The notes below the pieces were generated by a model. The model did not search any database. It had not been told where the DNA came from and was given only the letters and a program-made list of their open reading frames with translations. Made by a program: the position numbers and the translations under genes. Below are positions 1 through 11,978 of a stretch of DNA of 39,608 nucleotides, piece by piece; positions within the stretch are counted from its first letter, which is position 1, and every line of letters starts with the position of its first letter. The stretch comes from Candidatus Omnitrophota bacterium (GTDB lineage: Bacteria; Hinthialibacterota; Hinthialibacteria; Hinthialibacterales; JAKPRU01): positions 1 to 39,608 of the forward strand of contig JAKQSI010000063.1 in the NCBI GenBank assembly GCA_029570205.1, in the 5' to 3' direction.

Positions 1-80
1 AGAACAAACTCAACCGAGATATCCTTCGTCATTCGAAGGTCGATAAAGTGATATTCCCGAAACCGCCCATTATTCAGTAA
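1..80 (+). CDS. C-terminal fragment of an unidentified protein
   Basis: An open frame enters from the left edge and stops with TAA at 78-80, giving the last 25 residues of a protein (ending DKVIFPKPPIIQ). The basic-hydrophobic ending, with a Lys-Val-Ile-Phe strand just before the terminus, faintly recalls the C-terminal end of leucyl-tRNA synthetases. Twenty-five residues are too few for an assignment. It runs in the same direction as the next gene. Confidence 0.45.
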   Translation, partial: NKLNRDILRHSKVDKVIFPKPPIIQ

Positions 81-310
81 ACCCGGGCGGTCTTTGCAGC
101 CTTCCTCCGGCGGGGCCGGTAATCGGGTAAAGAAGGCGTCATCGGACACACCGCAGACGAAGGCGTGAAGATACGCACAACCCCCTCTCTGTCCCCCCGA
201 ACTTTGGGGAAGAGGGTTCCTCCCCCGAAGATCGCGGGAGGCCAGGTGGGGGTTGACCGTATAGCGCAAAACTCCTCGGCGTGATGGTTGCGACCGAGCT
301 TTCTTAAAAG
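81..310. other. Intergenic region with a palindromic repeat copy
   Basis: This 230-bp non-coding gap separates the fragment at the window edge from the GT9 gene. It contains a degenerate copy of a dispersed hairpin repeat at 179-218, preceded by a small hairpin (GCGT/ACGC around 145-158). I found no convincing promoter. A TTGACC at 253-258 has no matching -10. The overlapping minus-strand frame here is low-complexity and unlike a protein. Confidence 0.5.
179..218. repeat. Dispersed hairpin repeat, copy 1 (degenerate)
   Basis: The outer arms AACCC (179-183) and GGGTT (214-218) enclose a C-rich arm and a G-rich arm (TTTGGGGAAGAG). The order of blocks (AACCCCCTCT, TGT, CCCCCC, then TTGGGG and AGAGGGT) matches copy 3 at 28587-28625. 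The stem is less perfect here. It is taken as the weakest of three family members in the window. Confidence 0.5.
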
Positions 311-1231
311 ATGGCACACGATCGAATCATTGTCGTTCGGAGCGGCGCAATCGGAGACACGATTCTTCTTGCGCCGGTGGTTCACGGTCTTCGACGGGCA
401 TATCCGAGCGCCGAGATTTTTGTCGTCGGGCATTTTGACCGAGTCTCATTGCTGGTGGGGCCATCCTTCGCAACCCAGGCTCTGAGTCTCGACCAGCCCG
501 GGATCCCCAGCCTTTATTCCGAAACTCCTGATTTACCTTCGGCTACCCGCGATATTTTCCAAAGCGCCCTGTGGGTGTTGTGGTTTGGGGAGGACCTGGA
601 TGGGAACCTGCGGCGTAATATGGAAGAACTTTGTCCCGGACGGTTTCTGCTCCATTCGCCAAATCCCAAGCCACGCAGGCATATTTCTGACCACCTGATG
701 GATGCTCTCGACCGGATCTCCGTGCCGAGGCCGGAGTTTGTTCCGCCGCTCGAAGTTTCCGGAGATTTGCCGCCGGACCTGACAGATATCTTGTCGGGCC
801 GCGAAGGAGCAGGCGACCGGGTGGTTGTCCATCCCGGAGCGGGCAATTCGGAGAAGCGGCTTTCTCCCGGCATTTGGGCTGGTGTGTTGCTCTCTCTTTC
901 CCACAAGAAAGCAATCCGCCCGATCATCGTCACAGGGCCGAAGGAACATGATCTTGGGATGGATCTGGCGGAAGAGATCCATGAACTCAATCCAGTGTGG
1001 ATTCACGACCATCCTTTGCGGGAGGTTGCGGCATTGTTGGCTAATGTGGATTTGTATCTGGGACATGACAGCGGAATCACGCACCTGGCTGCCGCAATCG
1101 GCTGTCGGACCGTAGCGGTGTTTCGTTCGACCGATCCTGCCGTGTGGTCGCCGTGCGGTCCGCATGTTCATATTGCGTTTATACGCAATGAAAATGATGC
1201 CGTTCGACTCATTCAATCCATGTCAATATGA
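311..1231 (+). CDS. GT9-family (ADP-heptose:LPS heptosyltransferase-like) glycosyltransferase
   Basis: This 306-residue protein has the GT9 layout. An N-terminal nucleotide-sugar-fold start (RSGAIGDTILLAPVVHGLR) is followed by a second domain with a donor-site block (VVHPGAGNSEKR) and the family signature LGHDSGITHLAAAIG with a downstream FRSTDP segment. Family members transfer heptose or similar sugars to lipid A core or other envelope glycans on the cytoplasmic face of the inner membrane. Donor and acceptor cannot be read from sequence. The start at 311 has only a weak purine-rich ribosome site (AAAAG) but matches the family N-terminus. The gene ends 89 bp before the sugar kinase start. It is the main hint in the window of an LPS-type outer membrane. 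Confidence 0.85.
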   Translation: MAHDRIIVVRSGAIGDTILLAPVVHGLRRAYPSAEIFVVGHFDRVSLLVGPSFATQALSLDQPGIPSLYSETPDLPSATRDIFQSALWVLWFGEDLDGNLRRNMEELCPGRFLLHSPNPKPRRHISDHLMDALDRISVPRPEFVPPLEVSGDLPPDLTDILSGREGAGDRVVVHPGAGNSEKRLSPGIWAGVLLSLSHKKAIRPIIVTGPKEHDLGMDLAEEIHELNPVWIHDHPLREVAALLANVDLYLGHDSGITHLAAAIGCRTVAVFRSTDPAVWSPCGPHVHIAFIRNENDAVRLIQSMSI

Positions 1232-1277
1232 TCGCCGCTGCCGTGCGTGCCTGTGCTTCTCTTAATGCAAGGCTGTC

Positions 1278-1286
1278 TGCTAGAAT
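1278..1286 (+). promoter_or_regulatory. Extended -10 promoter for the sugar kinase gene
   Basis: TGCTAGAAT is a TGn-extended -10 with five of six matches to TATAAT. It lies 34 bp before the GTG start of the FGGY kinase. No good -35 is visible, which is tolerated by extended -10 promoters. Confidence 0.4.
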
Positions 1287-1320
1287 CGGAGAAACATGTC
1301 GCAACAGGGAGGTATTCACC

Positions 1321-2826
1321 GTGAGCTTGCTTGGACTCGATGTTGGAACAACCGGATGCAAGGCAACAGCGTTCAATGTGGATGGGGCAGTGTTGGCCTC
1401 GGCCTACCGGGAATATCCGTTGCTCTCGCCGCAGCCTGGCTGGGCGGAACTCGACAGCGCGCGGGTGTGGCACGATGTAAAAGACTGCCTGGCGCAAGTC
1501 GCGCAGGCAACAAAGAACGATCCGATCAGCGCGCTCGCGGTCTCCTGCCAGGGCGAGGCCACCACGCCGCTGGATGAACACGGGAATATTCTCGACACGA
1601 CAGCCGTCTCGTTCGACACGCGAACGGCGGGACTCGTTTCCTGGTGGGAGGAGCATGTCGGTCGGGAGCGGATTTTTGAAATCACAGGTCAACCGCTTGC
1701 TTCCCCGTTCACCGCGCTCAAACTTCAGTGGATGCGACAGAACAAACCGGAGGTTTTTGCGAAAGTCCGCAAGTTTCTGTTCTATGAGGATTTCATTTAT
1801 CATCAATTGGGGCTGGAGCCATATACCGACTACACGGTGGCCGGCCGGTCGATGTTTTTCGATGTGCGGGCGGAAAACTGGTCCGAGGAACTTTTGCGAC
1901 ATGTGGGTATTTCGACGGATCGTCTGGCGAAACCGGTTCCTTCCGGGACAGTGATCGGGACCATTCCGGATAAGAAAGCGGATGAGCTCGGGCTTCCGCA
2001 CGGGATACAGGTGGCGACGGGTGGGCACGACCAGCCTACTCAAACGCTTGGCGCAGGGGTGATCGACCCGAACGTGGCCTCCTACGGTATCGGGACGGTT
2101 GAGTGCATCGTTCCGGTGTTCCAGGAACCTGTACTGAACAAGACCATGCTGGACAACAACATCTGCTGTTATCACCACACATACAGCGGGATGTACATTG
2201 CGCTTGTCTACAATTTTACCGGCGGTCAGTTGTTCCGCTGGTATCGGGACACATTCGGCGATGTAGAGAAAATGGAGGCGGAGCGGACCGGCAAAGATGT
2301 CTACGATATCCTGACAGGGAAGGCGGCCGATCAACCGACGAATCTCCTGGTATTGCCGCATTTCACGACGACGGGTGTGCCGCATTTCGACAACAATTCT
2401 CGTGGAGCGATTCTGGGGATGACATTGGGGACAACGAAGGGCGAGGTGATTCGCGGGATTCTGGAGGGGATCACAATGGAGCTGCGTCTCTGTGTGGATA
2501 TTCTGGACAAGGCCGGTGTGCCGATTGAGGAGCTTCGGGCGACAGGCGGCGGATCGAAATCCGATTACTGGATGCAAATCAAAGCGGACATTATGGGGCG
2601 ACCGGTGCGTCTGCCGAAAGTCTCGGAGTCCGGCAATCTGGGTTGTGCCATGCTGGCGGGAACGGCTACCGGAGTTTACCGTTCGCTTTCCGAGGCGGCG
2701 GAGCAGTTGATTACTATCGGCAAGTCATTTGAACCGAACGAAAAGAACGTGCGCTATTACCAGGATCGTCTGGGGCTGTATGCGGAGATTTATCCTCGGT
2801 TGCGGGATTTGTTTCACCGGATGTAG
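1321..2826 (+). CDS. FGGY-family carbohydrate kinase (xylulokinase-like)
   Basis: A 501-residue sugar kinase of the FGGY family, close to the usual family length. The N-terminal ATPase motif GLDVGTTGCKATAFN opens the protein. The central segment has a GGHDQPTQTLGAG motif, and the C-terminal nucleotide-binding block is ATGGGSKSDYWMQIKADI. Such enzymes phosphorylate pentuloses or related polyols with ATP in the cytoplasm. The overall pattern is nearest to xylulokinase, but the substrate is unproven. I chose GTG at 1321 because AGGGAGGT (1306-1313) sits at ideal spacing and the family motif starts four residues later. The frame is open to 1228, but that extension has no ribosome site. It converges on the polyphosphate enzyme with only 16 bp between stops. 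Confidence 0.85.
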   Translation: MSLLGLDVGTTGCKATAFNVDGAVLASAYREYPLLSPQPGWAELDSARVWHDVKDCLAQVAQATKNDPISALAVSCQGEATTPLDEHGNILDTTAVSFDTRTAGLVSWWEEHVGRERIFEITGQPLASPFTALKLQWMRQNKPEVFAKVRKFLFYEDFIYHQLGLEPYTDYTVAGRSMFFDVRAENWSEELLRHVGISTDRLAKPVPSGTVIGTIPDKKADELGLPHGIQVATGGHDQPTQTLGAGVIDPNVASYGIGTVECIVPVFQEPVLNKTMLDNNICCYHHTYSGMYIALVYNFTGGQLFRWYRDTFGDVEKMEAERTGKDVYDILTGKAADQPTNLLVLPHFTTTGVPHFDNNSRGAILGMTLGTTKGEVIRGILEGITMELRLCVDILDKAGVPIEELRATGGGSKSDYWMQIKADIMGRPVRLPKVSESGNLGCAMLAGTATGVYRSLSEAAEQLITIGKSFEPNEKNVRYYQDRLGLYAEIYPRLRDLFHRM

Positions 2827-2842
2827 TTGTCGTGAACAAGGC

Positions 2843-4360
2843 TCACTCGGTCAATTCCGGGCGGTCTTCGCGCTGGAGGCCTTTTTCGATGGCGTCGATG
2901 ATAGTCTCGACGGCCTTAATCCGCGCCCAGAGTTTGCAGTTGCCTTCCACAACGGTCCACGGTGCGTACGTAGTACTGGTTCGCTGCAGCATGTCGACAA
3001 CGGCCTCCCGGTAAGCGTCCCATTTCTCCCGGTTTCGCCAGTCTTCATCGGTCAGTTTGTACGACTTGTACTCGATCGTTTTTCGTTCCTCGAACCGCGC
3101 CAGCTGCTCCTCCTTGGAGATGTGCAGCCAGAATTTGACGATGACCGTTCCGAAATGGTACAGATGTCGCTCGAATTCGTTAATCTCCTGGAACGCGCGT
3201 CGCCATTCGGCCTCGGTACAGAATCCCTCGATGCGCTCCACCATGACTCGTCCATACCAGGATCGGTCGAAGATCGCAATATGTCCCGCCTTCGGGAGTT
3301 GTTTCCAGAATCGCCAGAGATAGTGGTGCGTTTTTTCATCGCCGGTTGGAGCGGCAATGGGAGTGACCGAATACCCGCGCGGGTCGAGGTTCTGGGTTAC
3401 CCGTTTGATATTGCCCCCTTTGCCGGCGGCATCCCAGCCTTCATAAACAATCACAACAGGCATTCGGCGCCTGAAGCATTCGTATTCCAGTTCGCGCAGA
3501 CGCACCTGACCCTTCATCAGCCGTTTGCGGTATTCGGCCGGTTCGAGAGACAGAGAGAGGTCCACTCGGTCCAGGACGCTGGGCATATCTTTCAGGGCGG
3601 TCACCTCGATCTGTTCGTGAATGTCTTCGTGAGTTGCGGCTCGGGTGCGGTTTTTGTTCAGACCGGTCTGGATGGCCTCACAGATGGTTTTGAAGATTTT
3701 CACGCGGCGGAAGCGCCGGTCGGTGGCTTCGATGATGGTCCAGGGCGCATAGTGTGTACTGGTGCGCTCAAGCATTTCCTCGGTTACCCGGAGATAGGTG
3801 TCGTACTGTTTGTGGTGTTTCCAGTCCTCCTTGGTGACTTTCCATTTCATGAATCGGTCTTTTTCGCACTGGCGGAACCGGCGTTTCTGCTCTTTCTGGC
3901 TGATATGCAGCCAGAACTTGACGATCACGGTTCCATCATCCACCAGCTGGCGTTCAAACTCGTTGATCTCCTGGTATGCCTGGTGCCATTGTTCGGGAGT
4001 GCAGAGTTTATCGACCCGCTCGACAAGGACTCGTCCGTACCAGGACCGGTCGAAAATGGCGATTTGCCCCCGTCCGGGAACCTTGGTCCAGAACCGCCAG
4101 AGAAATGGGCGATACAGTTCCTCCTGGATGGGCGCCGAGATGGGGTGGACTCGGAATCCGCGCGGGTCCAACCGGTCGAGCAGCTGGCTGATTGAGTCGC
4201 CTTTACCGGAGGCATCCCAGCCCTCAAAGAGAATAATCACCGGCAGCCCGGCCTCGCGCGCCTGTTGCTGCAGGATGCGCAGATCCTCTTTCAGACGGGG
4301 CAGCCATTGTTTGTAATCTTCCTTGGACAGTTTGAGCGAGAGATCGACGGTTTCGAGCAT
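2843..4360 (-). CDS. pap: Polyphosphate:AMP phosphotransferase, two PPK2 domains
   Basis: This 505-residue protein consists of two tandem PPK2 domains. Domain 1 has Walker A GWDASGKGD (residues 47-55) and Walker B-like FDRSWYGR (103-110). Domain 2 repeats these as GWDAAGKGG (308-316) and FDRSWYGR (364-371). Both also carry the DPRGF/DPRGY and FWLHIS blocks. Two-domain PPK2 proteins characteristically phosphorylate AMP to ADP with polyphosphate as donor, in the cytoplasm. Both catalytic signatures are intact in both halves, which is unusual if only one half is active as reported for characterised members. A GGAGAAA ribosome site precedes the ATG. The gene is monocistronic and convergent with the kinase gene. 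Confidence 0.93.
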   Translation of the reverse strand: MLETVDLSLKLSKEDYKQWLPRLKEDLRILQQQAREAGLPVIILFEGWDASGKGDSISQLLDRLDPRGFRVHPISAPIQEELYRPFLWRFWTKVPGRGQIAIFDRSWYGRVLVERVDKLCTPEQWHQAYQEINEFERQLVDDGTVIVKFWLHISQKEQKRRFRQCEKDRFMKWKVTKEDWKHHKQYDTYLRVTEEMLERTSTHYAPWTIIEATDRRFRRVKIFKTICEAIQTGLNKNRTRAATHEDIHEQIEVTALKDMPSVLDRVDLSLSLEPAEYRKRLMKGQVRLRELEYECFRRRMPVVIVYEGWDAAGKGGNIKRVTQNLDPRGYSVTPIAAPTGDEKTHHYLWRFWKQLPKAGHIAIFDRSWYGRVMVERIEGFCTEAEWRRAFQEINEFERHLYHFGTVIVKFWLHISKEEQLARFEERKTIEYKSYKLTDEDWRNREKWDAYREAVVDMLQRTSTTYAPWTVVEGNCKLWARIKAVETIIDAIEKGLQREDRPELTE

Positions 4361-4678
4361 GGGTTTCTCCGCGCGTCATGGCAAATCGGCACTGTCTTTC
4401 GCCACAGGTTTTGGTTATTGTCGCCGAGGAAGGGCAGGGTTGTCCAGGTGGTTCTGGTGAAGAATTAAGAATTGAGGAGTTAAAGGAAGACATAGGCGAA
4501 GTGGGCCGGGAAAGAGGTTGAAGCTTACCCTGCAACTCACCCGGAGGCAAAAAAGGAACCTTTATTTGTAAACATACGAAAGGCCGGCTTTTCGGGAAGG
4601 TCCGGAACCGGCTTTTCTTTCATTTTCATCCAGCAGGCATAATAAAAAGGCAGCCCTCCCAACCGCGAAAGACCGAGA
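4361..4678. other. Intergenic region between pap and atpC
   Basis: About 320 bp without a convincing gene. The minus-strand frame across 4224-4550 mostly overlaps pap and reads like a shadow. The region should hold the pap promoter and the end of the atp operon. The only clear structure is the inverted repeat at 4579-4616. Confidence 0.5.
4579..4616. terminator. Hairpin downstream of the atp operon
   Basis: AAAGGCCGG (4579-4587) pairs with CCGGCTTTT (4608-4616) through one G-T wobble around a 20-nt loop. On the plus strand it is followed by a T-rich run. On the minus strand, the direction of atpC, it is weaker, with one mismatch. The decamer CCGGCTTTTC also occurs twice here as a direct repeat. 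It is the best available candidate for ending the atp transcript. Confidence 0.35.
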
Positions 4679-4939
4679 TTATTCCACCACCTCATCCGCA
4701 AGAATGACCGCCTGATTCTTGCTCACTTCCAGGAATCCGCCGGTGATTTTTTTATCGCTGGATTTGCCGTCGGGGGTTCGGAAAGTTACTTTGCCCGGGA
4801 GCAGGCCGGTAAGCAGCGGGGCATGGTGCGCCAATACACCCAAATAGCCCTCCGTGCCGGGGGCCACCATGGACTCAATGTCGCCCTCATAGACCACACC
4901 GGTCTGGCTGATCATCCGCAACTTGTAAGTTTCCGCCAT
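4679..4939 (-). CDS. atpC: ATP synthase F1 epsilon subunit, short form
   Basis: An 86-residue epsilon subunit with the N-terminal beta-sandwich only (SQTGVVYEGDIESMVAPGTEG, then LGVLAHHAPLLTGLLPG). Typical subunits have about 130-140 residues, with a C-terminal two-helix hairpin that couples to gamma and can inhibit ATP hydrolysis. That hairpin is absent. The sequence after the stop does not resume a helical epsilon tail in the same frame, so truncation looks genuine. It is the last gene of the operon, 34 bp after atpD. Inference: autoinhibition by epsilon is lost and hydrolysis must be restrained some other way. Confidence 0.92.
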   Translation of the reverse strand: MAETYKLRMISQTGVVYEGDIESMVAPGTEGYLGVLAHHAPLLTGLLPGKVTFRTPDGKSSDKKITGGFLEVSKNQAVILADEVVE

Positions 4940-4973
4940 TTTTCACACTCGATATCGCACAGTTCGGGGCCGT

Positions 4974-7281
<2,308 letters not shown>

Positions 7282-7305
7282 ATCCGTTCCTTTGGCCGGT
7301 TCCTG

Positions 7306-8826
7306 TCAGGATTTCTTTGACGCAAGAAACTGACGTTTGTACTCATCCAGGGCTTTGCTCAGTTGTGCCCGGGTTTCATCCGAGAGAACTTTATCTTCCT
7401 GAATTCGATGGCCGACTTCGGGATATTTTTCATCGAGGAACGGATAGAGTTTTTCCTCGAATGCCGGAATGTCTCCCACGGGAAGATCGTCCAGCAATCC
7501 TTTGCCAGCGGCGAAAATAATGACCACTTGTTTCCACAGAGGCATCGGTTGATATTGGCCCTGTTTGAGGATTTCGACGTTTCGCTGGCCGCGGGTCAGC
7601 TGGGCCTGGGTGGTCTTATCCAAGTCGGAGCCGAACTGGGCGAAGGCGGCCAGTTCACGATATTGGGCGAGGTCCAGCCGAAGGCGGCCGCCGACGGATT
7701 TCATGGCCTGGGTTTGCGCATGACCGCCCACACGAGACACAGAGATACCCACGTTGATGGCAGGGCGTACACCGGCATAGAACAGATCCGGTTCCAGGTA
7801 AATCTGGCCGTCGGTAATGGAGATGACGTTTGTCGGGATATAGCCGGAGACATCGCCGGCCTGTGTTTCGATTACGGGCAACGCGGTGAGCGACCCGCCG
7901 CCGAGATCGTCGCGGAGTTTTGCGGCGCGTTCGAGCAAGCGGCTGTGCAGGTAGAAGACATCGCCCGGAAAAGCCTCTCGTCCGGGAGGTCGCCGCAGGA
8001 GAAGAGAGAGCTGCCGATACGCGACAGCGTGTTTGCTCAAGTCATCGTAAATGCAGAGCGCGTGGCGACCGTTATACAGGTCATGTTCGCCGATAGCACA
8101 CCCGGCGTAAGGCGCAATATACAGGAGAGAGGCCGGTTGTTCCGCTGTGGCAGAAACCACGGTCGTGTATTCCATGGCTTCGTATTTTTCGAGGATGTCA
8201 ACAACGGCGGCCACACTGGAGGCTTTCTGTCCGATAGCCACGTAAATGCAATGCACATCGCCGCCTTTCTGGTTGATGATCGCATCTATGCCGATGGCGG
8301 TTTTGCCGGTTCCGCGGTCCCCGATAATCAGCTCACGCTGGCCGCGACCGATGGGGATCATGGAGTCGATGGCTTTCAAACCGGTCATCAGCGGCTCTTT
8401 GACCGGCTGACGTTCGACAACATTGGGAGCGCGGCTTTCGATGTTTCGGCGATGTGTTGTGACGATTGGCCCCTTGCCGTCCAGCGGCTCGCCCAGAGGA
8501 TTTACAACCCGTCCGATCAACGCCTCCCCGACCGGAACGGACGCGATCAGGCCGGTTCGTTTGACGATATCGCCCTCTTTGATGCCGCGATCAGGCCCGA
8601 ACAGCGCTACGCCGACACAGCTCTCTTCCAGGTTCAGCACCATTCCTTTCAGTCCGCCGGGAAACTCGAGCAGTTCCCCGGCCATTGCCTCTTCCAGGCC
8701 GTAGATCGTCGCGATACTGTCGCCGATTTTCAGGACGGTTCCGACCTTATCCATGTGGAGGCCGGTTTCATACTGCGTGATCTCCTGTTCCAGGAGTGAA
8801 GTGATTTCCTCTGGTCGTAATGGCAT
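7306..8826 (-). CDS. atpA: ATP synthase F1 alpha subunit
   Basis: A 506-residue alpha subunit with the non-catalytic nucleotide site GDRGTGKT, the family signature segment [14 protein letters not shown] with the arginine that reaches the catalytic site, and a normal C-terminal helical domain. It alternates with beta in the F1 hexamer. The start at 8826 is favoured over an in-frame start 21 bp upstream because GGAGG sits seven bases before it. It follows atpH by 26 bp. Confidence 0.97.
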   Translation of the reverse strand: MPLRPEEITSLLEQEITQYETGLHMDKVGTVLKIGDSIATIYGLEEAMAGELLEFPGGLKGMVLNLEESCVGVALFGPDRGIKEGDIVKRTGLIASVPVGEALIGRVVNPLGEPLDGKGPIVTTHRRNIESRAPNVVERQPVKEPLMTGLKAIDSMIPIGRGQRELIIGDRGTGKTAIGIDAIINQKGGDVHCIYVAIGQKASSVAAVVDILEKYEAMEYTTVVSATAEQPASLLYIAPYAGCAIGEHDLYNGRHALCIYDDLSKHAVAYRQLSLLLRRPPGREAFPGDVFYLHSRLLERAAKLRDDLGGGSLTALPVIETQAGDVSGYIPTNVISITDGQIYLEPDLFYAGVRPAINVGISVSRVGGHAQTQAMKSVGGRLRLDLAQYRELAAFAQFGSDLDKTTQAQLTRGQRNVEILKQGQYQPMPLWKQVVIIFAAGKGLLDDLPVGDIPAFEEKLYPFLDEKYPEVGHRIQEDKVLSDETRAQLSKALDEYKRQFLASKKS

Positions 8827-8852
8827 GGTCTTTCCTCCGTCCGGCACATGGC

Positions 8853-9404
8853 CTAGACGATTTTTCGCTCCATCAGGCGCTCACGCAATTCGATGAGACG
8901 CGAACGCACGGTCGTATCCATCAAGACATCCCCGTAGGTCACTCGAACCCCACCGATCAAATCCGGATCGACCCAAAAGCTCAAACGAAAATTCAACCCA
9001 CTGAACGCTTCCAGGTGTTCTTGCAGATACCGGCATCCATCTTCGCTGAGCGAGACGGCGGTAAACACTTTTCCACGGACAAAGCCCAATTCCTCATCCA
9101 CCCGCTCAAAGAGACGCTCGACGATGAACGGCAAGTGATTGATTCGATCTTTATCCACCAGGAGATGCAGTGCGGAAAGGAGAAGGGGATGCAATCTCCC
9201 CCGGAAGATTCGAGTCAAAAAAGTGTGTTTGTCCTGTCTGCGAAACTGGGGACCTTCCAGGAAGACGGCCGCTTTCCCTCGGCGCTGGTATAGTTGACGG
9301 AGGGTTTTGGCATCCGCCAGAACGGCATCCAGTTGGTCGGCTTTCTTGGCCGCCCTGTGGATGGCTTCCGCCCAGTTTTCAACGGCGACAGGTTCAATGC
9401 GCAT
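8853..9404 (-). CDS. atpH: ATP synthase F1 delta subunit
   Basis: A 183-residue delta subunit, part of the peripheral stalk joining F1 to the b subunits. An all-helical N-terminal half is followed by the conserved C-terminal strand and helix [23 protein letters not shown] then RLIELRERL, split here only for description. Its ATG overlaps the atpF stop (TGATG), which indicates translational coupling. Sequence conservation is lower than in the catalytic subunits, as usual for delta. Confidence 0.93.
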   Translation of the reverse strand: MRIEPVAVENWAEAIHRAAKKADQLDAVLADAKTLRQLYQRRGKAAVFLEGPQFRRQDKHTFLTRIFRGRLHPLLLSALHLLVDKDRINHLPFIVERLFERVDEELGFVRGKVFTAVSLSEDGCRYLQEHLEAFSGLNFRLSFWVDPDLIGGVRVTYGDVLMDTTVRSRLIELRERLMERKIV

Positions 9405-9949
9405 CAGTTTTTCAGATGATCAACAAATTCGGTGATCAGGCGACGGTGTTTGTCATCGTCGAGATTTTCGCGAATGATCTTCTCCGTGGCCATAAGGGTC
9501 AGTTCGACCACTTCGGTGCGGAGTTCTTCGCGGGCCTTGGCGACCTCAATTTCGATGGTAGCCTTGGCCTTTTCGCGGATGATCTCAGCCTCTTTTCGAG
9601 CGTTTGCCTGAATCTCTGCGGCAATTTTTCGGCCCTCATAGACCGCAGCATTAATCCGTTCGCGAGACAGGTTCTCGATTTCCTGGAGTTTCTTTTCGTA
9701 TTCCTCTTGGCGTTCCTGGACTTGCCGGTTCAATTCCTCGATCCGATGCAACTCGGAGGCAATCTTGTTCCGGCGTTCATCCATGATATGGAGTAGCGGT
9801 CGCCAGGCGAATTTCTTGAGAATCCAGAGGACGATCAGAAAGCCGATGATGTTGGTGATGATTTCACCGACGATTCGACCTACCCCGGAGCCCTCGCTTT
9901 CTGCGGCGATCACGGCCATTGAGAGTAAATCAGGCAGTTGGTAGAACAC
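9404..9949 (-). CDS. atpF: ATP synthase F0 b subunit
   Basis: A 181-residue b subunit. One membrane segment (about residues 26-45, ending IVLWILKKFAWRPLL) is followed by a long charged amphipathic helix of roughly 120 residues rich in Glu, Lys, Arg and Ala, the classic b-type stator coiled coil. The frame begins at GTG 9949 with GGGAGA nearby. ATG 9919 is an alternative that removes ten residues. It is separated from atpE by an 87-bp gap containing a strong hairpin and overlaps atpH by one base. Confidence 0.94.
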   Translation of the reverse strand: MFYQLPDLLSMAVIAAESEGSGVGRIVGEIITNIIGFLIVLWILKKFAWRPLLHIMDERRNKIASELHRIEELNRQVQERQEEYEKKLQEIENLSRERINAAVYEGRKIAAEIQANARKEAEIIREKAKATIEIEVAKAREELRTEVVELTLMATEKIIRENLDDDKHRRLITEFVDHLKN

Positions 9950-9972
9950 CGTCCCGTTCTCCCTTCTTTTAA

Positions 9973-10014
9973 CAGGGCGCCTTCAGGCACGCCACCACGG
10001 CACACGGCGCCCTG
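9973..10014 (-). promoter_or_regulatory. Intercistronic hairpin between atpE and atpF
   Basis: CAGGGCGCC (9973-9981) and GGCGCCCTG (10006-10014) form a perfect 9-bp GC-rich stem with a 24-nt loop in the atpE-atpF gap. On the mRNA strand it is followed by TTAAAAG, not a proper U-tract. It may act as a partial terminator or 3' stabiliser raising c-subunit output over downstream subunits. Confidence 0.55.
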
Positions 10015-10046
10015 ATCGGCTACCCGGTCTGCGTGGTCCGATAGAA

Positions 10047-11133
<1,087 letters not shown>

Positions 11134-11134
<1 letters not shown>

Positions 11135-11631
11135 CAGATGCGTTCCTCACTTCCAGGCATCGCGCCATCCTTTTCCGGCGAGGCTGAAGGCGGATGCGAA
11201 ATCTCCAAAACACGATGTGACAAAGCTTTTAATATAAGCACAACAAAAATGATATGGAAGCCTGCTAAAATGGAGCCGATCGGGATCGTCCGGCTTTGAA
11301 GCCCCCACATTCCCAGTCCATACAGCAATGGAAACTTGATCGCAAACAATGGAATCAGGATTCTCCAGCGGCGAGGTCCCAGGAACTCTCGGACTACAAA
11401 CGAAATCATTCCCACATTAACGATGTTCCACAGGGAGGCCAGTGCAAAACCGAGCGCCCACCGGCTGCCGAGATGGACAAGGAGGAATGGACAAAGGATA
11501 GCGGTAACCACCAGGGACGACCGGATCGTACGACCCACCAGGGTTTCTACTCCATCCTGTTTGCGGCAGGGTAAAGGGGGGGTATCGACAAGATTTGGCT
11601 CGGACACGGCATGTTCCCCGATGATTGTCAC
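11134..11631 (-). CDS. atpI: ATP synthase I-type membrane protein
   Basis: A 165-residue protein with about four hydrophobic segments after a polar N-terminus of some 35 residues. Its place directly before atpB, size and topology fit the poorly conserved AtpI group, which helps assemble the c-ring or load magnesium. The assignment rests on position and topology more than on motifs. The GTG at 11631 lacks a ribosome site. A GTG eight codons inside has GGGGA upstream and may be the true start. Confidence 0.75.
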
Positions 11632-11641
11632 CCGGAATGTT

Positions 11642-11878
11642 CTAAGATAAATCGGACATGATTCGTTTGATGAGCTTGACTACTTGCCGAGCTCCTGAAA
11701 ACAGGCCCAGGAGCAGAAAAATCTTCGCCAGCCAGGTTCCCGTCCCCCACCACAGGTCCAGCTGCTTGCCGATCCAGTAAAATGCCAGCGGATACAGAGC
11801 AAGAAAAATGGGAATAAACATCGCCTGACCGGCCAGCCGGGCCAGACGAGCCAGTTCGTTGTCCTTTCCTTCAGGCAC
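11642..11878 (-). CDS. atpZ: AtpZ-like membrane protein, first gene of the atp operon
   Basis: A small protein (78 residues from GTG 11878) with two hydrophobic helices and a short polar link (IGKQLDLWWGTGTW), ending in a basic amphipathic helix. This is the pattern of the AtpZ/ATPase gene 1 family found ahead of atpI in many bacteria and implicated in ion uptake or assembly. I chose GTG 11878 because GAGGG lies just upstream. The frame extends to a TTG at 11896 with no ribosome site. Confidence 0.75.
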   Translation of the reverse strand: MPEGKDNELARLARLAGQAMFIPIFLALYPLAFYWIGKQLDLWWGTGTWLAKIFLLLGLFSGARQVVKLIKRIMSDLS

Positions 11879-11922
11879 AATGCCCTCGTTTGACAAGGAA
11901 GAAAACCACGAGTCAACGGAAG

Positions 11923-11949
11923 ATTATCAGCGACATTTTTGCATGTCAA
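11923..11949 (-). promoter_or_regulatory. Promoter for the ATP synthase operon
   Basis: On the minus strand a consensus TTGACA (11949-11944) is followed after 15 bases by GATAAT (11928-11923), or after 17 by TAATCT. Either places transcription start about 15-40 bp before atpZ. It is back to back with the plus-strand promoter of the reductase gene. Confidence 0.5.
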
Positions 11950-11972
11950 TGTCCCGAATCAGCCGGTTTTTG

Positions 11973-11978
11973 TATAAT
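11973..11978 (+). promoter_or_regulatory. -10 element for the flavodoxin-like reductase gene
   Basis: A perfect TATAAT lies 59 bp before the ATG at 12038 and is preceded by TG directly. No recognisable -35 occurs at normal spacing. Only about 25 bp separate it from the opposing atp promoter. Confidence 0.45.

Noticed and set aside
4224-4550. Minus-strand frame between pap and atpC
   Set aside because: It largely overlaps the 5' half of pap in another frame, with low-complexity composition and no ribosome site.
4660-4680. Frameshift explaining the short atpC
   Set aside because: Translation past the stop in the same frame gives no epsilon-like helical hairpin, and I saw no continuation in the other frames.
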